This document shows, one piece after another, positions 16,101-22,297 of a stretch of 24,751 nucleotides of DNA. Positions within the stretch are counted from its first letter, which is position 1. Each line of letters starts with the position of its first letter. This DNA comes from a virus. Under the pieces are notes generated by a model. That model was not told where the DNA came from and did no database searches. It worked only from the letters and a program-made list of their open reading frames with translations. Both the position numbers and the translations under genes were made by a program. The stretch covers positions 1-24,751 of IMG/VR virus record IMGVR_UViG_3300035698_029537; one strand, 5' to 3'.

Positions 16101-16649
16101 AAGACCAAAGCGTATGGATTGACATCCCTCCGGAGCGAGCACGTCTTCGTCGAGGGCGAGATCGTCCAGCTCCGGTATCCTGCCAAAAGCGGTGAGACTG
16201 GTTATATTCGGATCAGGGATGAGGAACTCGCTCGTTTCCTTGAGAAGCGCAAAGCAGCGGTCGGTCCCAAAGGCGCGTTGTGGCCTGAGGTTAACGCCAC
16301 GAAGTTCAACGCCTACCTCAAGGAAGTCAGCCCCGAGGGGGTCAACTTCACCGCAAAGAATTTCAGGGACTACCACGCTACCCGTATCGCTTGCGACGTT
16401 ATTGAGACCTACGCTTCGAAGACGGTCACCCCAAAAGAGTTCAAAGCGATCCAGATGGACGCCGCGCGGAGCGCCAGCGTCATTCTCCAGAACACCCCAG
16501 ACGTGGCCTTGGCTCGATATATCGACCCAACGGTCTGGGATCGTCTCACAGTCTCTTCCAAAAAGAAACCGCTCAAAGCAAACTGGTTCCAGCGTGCCTG
16601 GCTTCATGTGCTGAACGGGCCAAAATTGCGGACGAGCCAAGCTGTATAA
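13110..16649 (+). CDS. Multi-enzyme head cargo polyprotein: metallopeptidase, Cys-His-Asp domain, ADP-ribosyltransferase, topoisomerase IB
   Basis: 1179 residues, four modules, each preceded by a Gly-rich linker. (1) Residues ~37-224: zinc metallopeptidase with HEFGH (His153, Glu154, His157) and a downstream acidic helix EERFAELFA giving the third ligand. (2) ~253-396: papain/transglutaminase-like domain with Cys285 in GGDCYQAA, His323 in FDHAWVEY and Asp340 in KDTSNG. (3) ~417-760: R-S-E ADP-ribosyltransferase with Arg627 (LFRGT), Ser652 (MTSWT) and Glu695/Glu697 (RELEF). (4) ~835-1179: type IB topoisomerase with WINPDPKSPLLAVAFDTKGR, Arg1008 (GLTSLRSEHV), Lys1026 (AKSGETGY), Arg1086 (NFRDYHATR) and Tyr1137 (ARYIDPTV). 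It lies between portal and MuF genes, where minor head proteins belong. Probably packaged and injected; processing into separate enzymes is inferred. Confidence 0.85.
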   Translation: MFAQLLKTLGGPGSGNFGHSGGEGGPGNPGGSGKGGSAAKLSPIKAKVIASAKFGEDVFVPDAEADLKRFLDRLPDHLVREAGIQRMFVTEDSATLADKLDEVGVYGSDGANGMFDATDRQLYFALYNYEDLGMGVGGESDKRPGVSGRTFFHEFGHALARGGTKEWKKAQNDDEGHADTEERFAELFASRMLIMPEDDEFWAARPNIVKYMDSLGIGPALKNLGGEGSGNFGHSGGEGGPGNPGGSGKGGGKGSNPSDSASSKEGKATRGKKAKASSKTTGGDCYQAAGRLISGKGYSDPSMRLVHGMVAGQGELDGTRFDHAWVEYKDKDTGLDMVKDTSNGRNIELPKALYYMIGKIDNTTTYTHEQVIKQSTDTGHWGPWSEGVTTNEPHVLGGPGSGNFGHAGRLGEVGGSVPQSSAVSIEGGRTAKARQQWAKKAVAHGSHISMSEAKLFSHKEIWPATKSWSIQEDEFNTHLKKMAVAKVAFRLEAHVEKTAAARQALQSSSEGETEIDTKTFADICIKQWTLESCGYTPSALAMQEAAAAEFGIPIRPSFQKRIDEITKYTSKDPDSYEEMVKAGSREEMEKFQAPEVQEGFRTFLRAQYEETQKTLKEEGVEEITLFRGTNQPSGRVSKLLGDSEVLTNPMTSWTLDPYLATSFAKEPSRGIVLASTFKRKDILAIPGSGMGCTRELEFVVRGGALKTSGMMSRKLEEAMEDSGRAAGSLQEVAVEAIEAEANRVRKYKINAEDEEDLVDIDADDDEANWPKRTKDVELDWNQLAELDERIAQLVDEPELEVALDYETHSPKTNEGNANSGNHEHSGRPGEVGGSGPSSLPIRARGVDGAKAVHRITTGYTEKTDKHEVVHQIPTYAWRNADGSEVTNKAMIERIKAVHGTRAMSPGTPAAWINPDPKSPLLAVAFDTKGRAQPVYDKKFDKENKLAKFERVAELSTHINDIRDQVSADCDEGRTEAFLFRLADRTVMRIDSGADTKAKTKAYGLTSLRSEHVFVEGEIVQLRYPAKSGETGYIRIRDEELARFLEKRKAAVGPKGALWPEVNATKFNAYLKEVSPEGVNFTAKNFRDYHATRIACDVIETYASKTVTPKEFKAIQMDAARSASVILQNTPDVALARYIDPTVWDRLTVSSKKKPLKANWFQRAWLHVLNGPKLRTSQAV
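13137..13217 (+). repeat. Gly-rich linker copy 2 (before metallopeptidase module)
   Basis: Encodes residues 10-36 of the polyprotein, type B (core SGNFGHSGGEGGPGNPGGSG). At DNA level, 54 of 55 bases from 13146 match the copy in the prohead protease gene at 20674. Confidence 0.92.
13782..13865 (+). repeat. Gly-rich linker copy 3 (before Cys-His-Asp module)
   Basis: Encodes residues 225-252, type B, nearly the same protein sequence as copy 2 but with many synonymous DNA changes. Confidence 0.9.
14298..14357 (+). repeat. Gly-rich linker copy 4 (before ADP-ribosyltransferase module)
   Basis: Encodes residues 397-416, type A (SGNFGHAGRLGEVGGS). It is followed by VPQSSAVSIEGGRTAKARQQ, which is shared with the metallopeptidase gene downstream. 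Confidence 0.92.
15561..15611 (+). repeat. Gly-rich linker copy 5, degenerate (before topoisomerase IB module)
   Basis: Encodes residues 818-834, NSGNHEHSGRPGEVGGS. The first half is degraded relative to type A but GRPGEVGGS is intact, and it again sits exactly at a domain boundary. Confidence 0.85.
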
Positions 16650-16667
16650 TGAACGAAGGAGTAAACC

Positions 16668-16913
16668 ATGAAGATCAAAATCGAAGACATCATCTATGAG
16701 TACACCGACGATAAGTGGGCAGCTACCGAAGAGCGAGGCGACGAGGCCGTTCGGGTACTTCTGAACCTGTCCGTAGTGAACATCGAAACACCACGGGATT
16801 GCTCACCAAATTGGGAAGCGGAGGTTCTCCAAGCAGCAGAAGGGGCGTTCCCCGAACTCGAGGTTGTCGACGGGCCTCCTGTCTTCGAGTACGTCCCCGG
16901 CACCATCTATTGA
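16668..16913 (+). CDS. Hypothetical acidic protein
   Basis: 81 residues beginning MKIKIEDIIYEYTDDKWAA, acidic, mixed alpha/beta, no Cys cluster or catalytic motif. GAAGGAG eight bases upstream of 16668 is a good ribosome binding site. It sits between two cargo-type genes; a chaperone or immunity role for a neighbouring enzyme is possible but has no sequence support. Not recognised. Confidence 0.65.
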   Translation: MKIKIEDIIYEYTDDKWAATEERGDEAVRVLLNLSVVNIETPRDCSPNWEAEVLQAAEGAFPELEVVDGPPVFEYVPGTIY

Positions 16914-16920
16914 GGTTACT

Positions 16921-18351
16921 ATGCCCACAAGCAAATATGCACAGGAAATGCACGACCAGGAGCAAGGCCTCCGCGAGCATCTCGCTTCGGTCACCATTAT
17001 CGATTCCAGAGAGCAGGAGCCCGACGGTACCCCGAAGGTCAATTTTGACCTCAAGAACCTCGGTGGTCCTGGTCCCGGCAACTATGGCCACGCCGGTCGC
17101 CCGGGCGAAGTGGGCGGCTCTGTCCCACAAAGCTCCGCGATGTCTATTGAAAGCGGACGGACGGCCAAAGCTCGTCAACAGGCGGCTTCAGGGAAGAAAG
17201 CCACGACCAAACCAGCAGCGGCCAAGAAGTATGTAACAGCGGAAACTCGTCATGCTCATTTGGACAAAGCAAAGATCGAGTTTGAGGATCTTCGGTACGA
17301 ACTCCGGCGGGCGCGAGAAGCCCACCTCATTGCTGAAAAAGCAGCCGACGCTTCCCCTGACGATGAAGCTCTCTACCTAACAAGAATCCGTTCAGCTGAC
17401 AAGGTGTTCTCTGCGGAGTTCGAGGCGCAAAAAGCTCAGATGGGACAAGCAGCGAAGGTCCTAGACGCCCTGGCCCTTCCCGAAGAGCAACGCATCAAAC
17501 TCAAAACACATTGGTCGAAGAGGGGGTCTTCTTTTGCCGATAAACAAGAAGTGTTCGAAGAGACGGCCGAAAGATTCAGGACCCTGGTCGACAAGGACGC
17601 GACACGCCCGTCGGATACGAGAGATTGGTCTTCGTATGTTACAATCACACACCCCGTAGAAGGGCAAACCCGTCTCGATTTTCACAAGAACAAGCACGGA
17701 CAGCACGGAAGGTGGTCCGAAGACACCATCCGTCTCGAGCTGGCTCAAGCAGGTTTCGTGGTGCAGGAGCTGGGAGCGCGGCGTGCGCTTTTGACCTATC
17801 AGGGGGAAGGTGATTACAAAGAAGCGGCCCATGATTTCATCCACGGAAAGAAAGAACCACAGCACAACCTCGACTTCATATACACACGCGGAAGGAACGG
17901 CAGGGAAAATTGTGCTTCGTCTCAACGGATAAATCTTTTTGCGAATTCAGATATAAATACGCTAGTTCACGAAATGGGACATACTTTAGATATGTCGCGA
18001 GGCGTGCCGCTGGCTGTAGAGCAATTCCTGGCTGGGAGATGTGGACCTTTGGAGAAAGCGAAGGCGCGCAAATTGAAGGAAATCAGCCCAAACCAAAACT
18101 ACGACGAGGACGAAATAGCCTTCGAACCTCTGCCTGGTAAGCCTCCCTTCATCCACCCGTACGTGGGGAAAAAGTACTCGTCTGATTTGAGCCAGGGGAC
18201 CGAGGTGATTGCGGTGGGCCTGGCGCAGTTCTTCAAAGACCCCATCGGATTCAGGGAAAAGGATCCTGGGCATTTCGATCTGATCCTGAGAGTAATCAGC
18301 GGAGACGTTAGCAGGGAATACGCAAACAAACTTCGTGAAAGTCAATATTGA
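16921..18351 (+). CDS. Linker-tagged zinc metallopeptidase (HEMGH), head cargo-type
   Basis: 476 residues. The start at 16921 follows the previous stop by seven bases with a weak GAGG; an upstream in-frame codon at 16864 lies in the previous gene and is rejected. A 47-residue leader is followed by linker GGPGPGNYGHAGRPGEVGGS (48-67) and the shared segment VPQSSAMSIESGRTAKARQQ. Residues ~100-230 are long helices. FHKNKHGQHGRWSED lies near 255-270. The peptidase core is LVHEMGHTLD (His350, Glu351, His354), with GTEVIAVGLAQFF (Glu428) as likely third zinc ligand, an arrangement seen in anthrax lethal factor-like and phage-associated peptidases. The HExGH region is clearly more AT-rich than its surroundings. 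Substrate unknown; packaged delivery inferred from linker and gene position. Confidence 0.8.
   Translation: MPTSKYAQEMHDQEQGLREHLASVTIIDSREQEPDGTPKVNFDLKNLGGPGPGNYGHAGRPGEVGGSVPQSSAMSIESGRTAKARQQAASGKKATTKPAAAKKYVTAETRHAHLDKAKIEFEDLRYELRRAREAHLIAEKAADASPDDEALYLTRIRSADKVFSAEFEAQKAQMGQAAKVLDALALPEEQRIKLKTHWSKRGSSFADKQEVFEETAERFRTLVDKDATRPSDTRDWSSYVTITHPVEGQTRLDFHKNKHGQHGRWSEDTIRLELAQAGFVVQELGARRALLTYQGEGDYKEAAHDFIHGKKEPQHNLDFIYTRGRNGRENCASSQRINLFANSDINTLVHEMGHTLDMSRGVPLAVEQFLAGRCGPLEKAKARKLKEISPNQNYDEDEIAFEPLPGKPPFIHPYVGKKYSSDLSQGTEVIAVGLAQFFKDPIGFREKDPGHFDLILRVISGDVSREYANKLRESQY
17062..17121 (+). repeat. Gly-rich linker copy 6 (metallopeptidase gene)
   Basis: Encodes residues 48-67, type A with Tyr for Phe (GNYGHAGRPGEVGGS). 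Confidence 0.92.
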
Positions 18352-19298
18352 TGAGCATCAAACGAAAAGCTGGGAACAAGGCGGCGCGATACGACCCAAC
18401 ACGGACAGGCTTCATCGTCAAGCCGTGGAGTGTGGAAGCGCGCAAACGCTTCCGGTTGCTCAAACGTGAGGTAATGACCGAGCTTGTGGCTGTCTTTGAT
18501 ACCGGTCCAAAAGTCAATGTAAACAGCTACCAATTCCTGACGTCGTCGGCAAAGCTCTCTAAGTTCAAAAGCTGGCTCGAACGCCGGGCGCAAGCGGGGT
18601 TACTTGAGATTATTCCCAGCGACGAGATGAGCGTATACACCGGACGTTGGTGGGCAGGAAAATTCGTCATGTCGGCGTATAAGAAGGGAATGTCCAGAGC
18701 CGTTGCTGAAATGAAACAAGCACATCTTCCTGGATTTGAACCGATCCTCCCGGCGGGGCTTGACCCAATAACAAAGAAGGCTGTGGGCGCTTCTTTTCTG
18801 GACGTTATGTTCAATGCTCCGATTCACATGGATCGGGTGGCCCTCCTCTACGGAAGGGTGTTTGAGGGGATGAAGGGCATTACGGCTCAAGTGAGTTCGT
18901 CGCTTTCAGGAATATTGGCGCAGGGGATGGTTGACGGCAGCAACCCTTACGACATTGCTGAGAGTATTGCAAAGAGCCTCAACATAGGGGAGGCCCGAGC
19001 CACGATGATCGCTCGAACCGAAATCATCCGAGCTCACCATCTTGGTTCCGTGGCTACATATAGACAGGCCGGAATCGAAGGCGTCGTAGTACAAGCTGAG
19101 CTGATGACGGTTTCAGGCAAGAAGGAGAACTTCGAAGCCATGAACGTCTGCCCCGAGTGTGCTGCACTTCAGCGCAAAACGTCCGAACACCCGCTCTCCC
19201 TGGACGAAATTGAAGGAATGATTCCCGTCCACCCCAACTGCCGCTGCATAGCGCTTCCGTCAATAGTCAGTATCAACGGCGTCGAGGAAAAGGGGTAA
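18351..19298 (+). CDS. Minor head / head morphogenesis protein, MuF (SPP1 gp7) type
   Basis: 315 residues. The ATG at 18351 overlaps the previous stop (TGATG); a TTG one codon upstream is the alternative start. The C-terminal half carries the MuF pattern: LSGILAQGMVDGSNPYDIAESIAKSLNIGEARATMIARTEIIRAHHLGS (residues ~185-235), then CPECAALQ and VHPNCRCIALP, giving the Cys/His metal site of the family. MuF proteins are minor head components, often carrying or neighbouring effector domains in temperate phages. Here the toxin-like domains are in adjacent genes rather than fused. The gene is placed as expected after the portal and before protease/scaffold/capsid. Confidence 0.85.
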   Translation: MSIKRKAGNKAARYDPTRTGFIVKPWSVEARKRFRLLKREVMTELVAVFDTGPKVNVNSYQFLTSSAKLSKFKSWLERRAQAGLLEIIPSDEMSVYTGRWWAGKFVMSAYKKGMSRAVAEMKQAHLPGFEPILPAGLDPITKKAVGASFLDVMFNAPIHMDRVALLYGRVFEGMKGITAQVSSSLSGILAQGMVDGSNPYDIAESIAKSLNIGEARATMIARTEIIRAHHLGSVATYRQAGIEGVVVQAELMTVSGKKENFEAMNVCPECAALQRKTSEHPLSLDEIEGMIPVHPNCRCIALPSIVSINGVEEKG

Positions 19299-19356
19299 GT
19301 CCCCCCCTTCTGACGGTTACTAAAAGATAGTTCCTTGATTCCGCTATTTTGGGGTT

Positions 19357-19404
19357 GCTTTATCTGCTACAAAGCTCTAAAGATATAGGTATGGCAGATA
19401 AAGT
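19357..19404 (+). promoter_or_regulatory. Long hairpin in the leader of the protease-capsid operon
   Basis: In the 130-bp gap 19299-19428, CTTTATCTGC (19358-19367) and GCAGATAAAG (19394-19403) are a perfect inverted repeat. G-U/A-U pairs extend it to 13 pairs with a 22-base loop. A 13-codon ORF (19391-19432, MADKVRPTYWRAG) begins just before the right arm and its stop overlaps the protease ATG at 19429. This may be an attenuator, RNA thermometer-like element, operator dyad or processing site controlling the capsid genes. A C-run after the MuF stop (19301-19307) can pair with the GGGG just upstream, but no U tract follows. Confidence 0.45.
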
Positions 19405-19428
19405 CAGACCAACCTACTGGAGAGCGGG

Positions 19429-21219
19429 ATGAGAACACAACTTCGAGCACATGGGCTCAAAACCAATATCGGGTCGCTGATTCGGGAAGATGTGCTAGAA
19501 GGCCGTCCGCACCTCGTGGCACCCGTTGTCCTGATTACCGAGGGTGTTTGGAACAACGTCTACTACGCTGACGCTGAACTCAGCAAACACACCGATTCCT
19601 GGAATGGCCGTCCGTTCGTGGTTCCGAACCACCCCACGGTCAACGGTCGCCCAGTAACAGCGAACAGCAAAAAGGTGCTTGAGAAGATGAGGGTCGGCAC
19701 CGTGTTGAACGTGAATTGGCAGAAAGGCGCCTCCGGCGTGCTGGGCAAGCTGAAAGGCGAGGTTTGGATCGATAAGGCGCTTTGCGCTCAGAAGAGCCCG
19801 AAGACACTCGCTGCCCTCGAGCAGGGCCGATGCGAGGTTTCCACCGGATTGTTCACGGACGACGTTCTCCAAACCAACTCCTTCAAAGGCAAGACGTATA
19901 CCTGCGTCGCCAAAAACTTCCGGCCCGACCACCTCGCCGGTCTTCCTGAAATGCGAGGAGCCTGCTCCTGGGAGGACGGAGCCGGAATGCCACGAATCAA
20001 CGCTATGTCGGAGGGCGAGGAATTGGACGATCACGCACCATCGGACGACGAAAGCGCTTCCGGCGACGGGAGCCCTCCGGTTTGTCCCGAGTGTGGCGGA
20101 GAGCTTACAAACGGCCGTTGCCTTGAGTGTGACGGTACCGGCACCGAGCTCGTCTTCGAGAAGCAAAAGGCGAACAGACTCGTCCGTTTCCTTCGGACGC
20201 TCGCGGAGGCTGTGGGCGTGGCTCCTCCGGATGATTTGGTAGAGGACGAGACCGTCCCCGAAGACGACGAGATGGACGGTGGAATGGACCCAACAAATGT
20301 CGATCCGAAAGATTTTGGGATCTCTTTCGAGAAACTCACCGAAAAAGTTCAAACAGCATTGACAGGACGCTACGACCCCGAACCTTCTGACACCTGGGCG
20401 GCGGCACCTGAAGGCGAACTTCCGTCCGGCGAGATGGGCGCTTCTCCGCACCAAACGAAGCTCCTGCCCGAATTGGTCGACCTCTACGGGGACGCCGTGG
20501 TCTACGACGTGAGCGGGAAGAAGTATCGCATCGGATACACGTTAGGGGAAGACGGCGCTGTCGTATTGGACGCTGACCCTGAGGAAGTTGAACAGGAGAT
20601 CGAGTGGACACCGGCCAAGGTGCTTTGGCTCGAAGAAGGCGCCTGGAACGACCCGCGAGTCAATGGCGACCCAGGCTCCGGCAACTTTGGACATTCCGGC
20701 GGTGAAGGTGGCCCAGGCAATCCTGGCGAATCCGGGAAGGGCGGCGGTGGGGTAAAAGGTGGTTTCGACAGCCACCCTGGAACCTCCGCACAGAATTTCA
20801 CGAAGAAGTACAGCGGATTCAAGGTTCGAAACCGTGCAACAGGCGAAGAACATGAAAGAACCTACTTCGCCGGAAATGATCCACGGGACTTGGAAAACAG
20901 AGCAATTCAGGGCTTGGTGAATACCCACGGCATAGACGCCTCGGATTTTGAAGTAAGTGGCTTGATTCTAAAAAACGGAAAGGTCGAGGGCCAGCGCAAA
21001 GCACCCGCCAAAAAAGAATCGCAACCCCCCGCAGAAGAGGGTACTGCTTATGACAAAGCCAGGGCTGCGGCCAAGGCTGCTTACGCAGCAAATCCGACCC
21101 GCGAAGGACGAGCAGCCTATGACGAAGCTATCGAAGAGGCTTCTTACAACCTCCGTCAGGCGAGAGAGGCAGCGAAGAAGCAGGGTTTCAAAGTAGGCAC
21201 CAGTGAAATCAACGGTTAG
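19429..21219 (+). CDS. Prohead protease-type protein (DUF2213) with zinc ribbon and linker-tagged C-terminal domain
   Basis: 596 residues. Residues ~1-190 match DUF2213, a phage head-maturation protease-like family: VVPNHPTV (His68), EVSTGLF (Ser138), and NFRPDHLAGLPEMRGACSWEDGAGMP (~165-190). A zinc ribbon follows at 219-234 (CPEC...CLEC), then acidic segments suited to a scaffold role. The Gly-rich linker lies at 413-441 (type B), followed by an unknown ~155-residue basic/helical C-terminal domain (FKVRNRATGEEHERTYF; later Ala-rich helices). TGGAGAG precedes the ATG. The protease carrying the same linker as its presumed cargo suggests that the linker is a processing site or targeting tag. 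The His/Ser dyad is inferred from position. Confidence 0.8.
   Translation: MRTQLRAHGLKTNIGSLIREDVLEGRPHLVAPVVLITEGVWNNVYYADAELSKHTDSWNGRPFVVPNHPTVNGRPVTANSKKVLEKMRVGTVLNVNWQKGASGVLGKLKGEVWIDKALCAQKSPKTLAALEQGRCEVSTGLFTDDVLQTNSFKGKTYTCVAKNFRPDHLAGLPEMRGACSWEDGAGMPRINAMSEGEELDDHAPSDDESASGDGSPPVCPECGGELTNGRCLECDGTGTELVFEKQKANRLVRFLRTLAEAVGVAPPDDLVEDETVPEDDEMDGGMDPTNVDPKDFGISFEKLTEKVQTALTGRYDPEPSDTWAAAPEGELPSGEMGASPHQTKLLPELVDLYGDAVVYDVSGKKYRIGYTLGEDGAVVLDADPEEVEQEIEWTPAKVLWLEEGAWNDPRVNGDPGSGNFGHSGGEGGPGNPGESGKGGGGVKGGFDSHPGTSAQNFTKKYSGFKVRNRATGEEHERTYFAGNDPRDLENRAIQGLVNTHGIDASDFEVSGLILKNGKVEGQRKAPAKKESQPPAEEGTAYDKARAAAKAAYAANPTREGRAAYDEAIEEASYNLRQAREAAKKQGFKVGTSEING
20665..20751 (+). repeat. Gly-rich linker copy 7 (prohead protease gene)
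   Basis: Encodes residues 413-441, type B (SGNFGHSGGEGGPGNPGESG). Bases 20674-20728 match 13146-13200 at 54 of 55 positions. Confidence 0.92.
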
Positions 21220-21297
21220 CAAACAATCTCGAGTTCCAGCCTGAGTGGGTTGGGAAACAGCAACACGGGGCGATGAGCCCAAAGAAGGAGAGTCCAA

Positions 21298-21813
21298 ATG
21301 GACAAGGTAATGAAGGTCAACTCGTTGATCGCGAAGGGCATCATCTCCCGTTCGAACGCGAGCAACTACCTCAACGCACCGGAAGCGGTGCTTATGGAGC
21401 TGGGACGACTTCCCGCTCTCAAACGCAATGAGTTCGCTCCGAATCGCCCAGGCGCTGCCGTGGACGAAGAGGAAGAGCTCACCGAGGAAGAGAAGCAAGC
21501 CAAGGCTGACGCCGACGAAGCTGCCGCTCTTCTGAAAGCGAAGCGCGAAGAAGAGGCTACCGAAACGGAAGCCACGGTCGACGCTCTCAAATCCAACGCC
21601 AACTGCAAGCTCACCGAGAAGCAGCTTCGCGCCTTGAATGTTCCCACGCTTCGGGCCTTGGCCCAGAGTGTCGGTGCTCGCGTCGTTTCTTTCGCACCTG
21701 CGGGTGGCGGCAGCGGCGTTCAAATCCCCCACATCAACGCGGCCTCGTATGCGTCGATCACCCCTCCCATGTTTTCGCAAGATGAGGCTCTCAAGACCCT
21801 CAACAAAGCGTAA
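21298..21813 (+). CDS. Putative scaffold/assembly protein
   Basis: 171 residues. AAGGAG lies upstream of the ATG at 21298. A central highly charged helical stretch (EEEELTEEEKQAKADADEAAALLKAKREEEATETEATVD read in pieces, residues ~57-95) is scaffold-like. The C-terminus has TPPMFSQDEALKTLNKA, which could dock on capsid. The gene stands between the prohead protease and the capsid-associated genes, the usual place for a scaffold. No clear family is recognised; the role is inferred from composition and order. The 78-bp gap before it shows no clear element. Confidence 0.5.
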   Translation: MDKVMKVNSLIAKGIISRSNASNYLNAPEAVLMELGRLPALKRNEFAPNRPGAAVDEEEELTEEEKQAKADADEAAALLKAKREEEATETEATVDALKSNANCKLTEKQLRALNVPTLRALAQSVGARVVSFAPAGGGSGVQIPHINAASYASITPPMFSQDEALKTLNKA

Positions 21814-21846
21814 GCAAAACCGTAGAATTCGAACAGGAGTAATTCC

Positions 21847-22266
21847 ATGGCGAACACAGTAATTATGAAATCCCAGGCGGTCACGCTGGTCAATGAAGCT
21901 TTGACCGGTGAGGCTCTCAAGCCTGGCCACATCGTCTTCTTGAACTCACTCAACAAGTTCATGAAGAACACGACGGAAGCGTTGGGTCTTCAGATCCAAA
22001 TCGCACTCGAAGACGACCTGCAGGGCCGGGGCGTTGCAACCGATTACGCCGCTGACGAAGTCTGCCGCGCTGGCATTTTGCGCTCGGGCGACCGTGCCTA
22101 TTGCCGCGTTGCCGCTTCCCAGACCCTCAAGGTCGGTCAGTACCTTGAGCTCGTTACGGGCGGACAAGTTTCCGCACGTGTTTCTGGCGTTCCCGTACTA
22201 AAGGTACTGGAAGCCATTGCCGTTTCTTCGACTGCGGACGATTTCGTCCTGGCCGAGGTTCTCTAA
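21847..22266 (+). CDS. Putative head decoration/cement protein
   Basis: 139 residues, beta-rich, starting MANTVIMKSQAVTLVNEALTGEALKPGHIVFLNS and ending DDFVLAEVL. Size, beta content (GDRAYCRVAASQTLKVGQYLELVTGGQVSARV) and position directly before the major capsid gene resemble DUF2190-like capsid decoration proteins. CAGGAG precedes the ATG. Assigned from pattern and position; no catalytic motif. Confidence 0.6.
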   Translation: MANTVIMKSQAVTLVNEALTGEALKPGHIVFLNSLNKFMKNTTEALGLQIQIALEDDLQGRGVATDYAADEVCRAGILRSGDRAYCRVAASQTLKVGQYLELVTGGQVSARVSGVPVLKVLEAIAVSSTADDFVLAEVL

Positions 22267-22297
22267 CCCCAAGACGAAATCAAGAAAGGTTGATTTT

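Noticed and set aside
15294-16640. Long minus-strand ORF (448 codons) opposite the topoisomerase module
   Set aside because: It lies wholly antisense to a well-supported domain, lacks recognisable motifs, and is explained by GC-rich codon structure on the + strand.
15612-16649. Tyrosine recombinase/integrase instead of topoisomerase IB
   Set aside because: The N-terminal part (WINPDPKSPLLAVAFDTKGR) and NTPDVALARYIDPTV match the topoisomerase IB layout, and there is no integrase-type HxxR box or att-like context.
16645-16650. TATAAT box before the 81-residue gene (also TATAAT at 6856)
   Set aside because: No acceptable -35 at 16-18 bp; at 16645 the box is made by the stop codon of the preceding gene.
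19495-20454. Minus-strand ORF of 319 codons opposite the prohead protease
   Set aside because: Antisense to the DUF2213 motifs; no family pattern.
20968-21930. Minus-strand ORF of 320 codons across the protease/scaffold junction
   Set aside because: Antisense shadow; spans three + strand genes and shows Ser/Arg/Leu-rich, unpatterned sequence.
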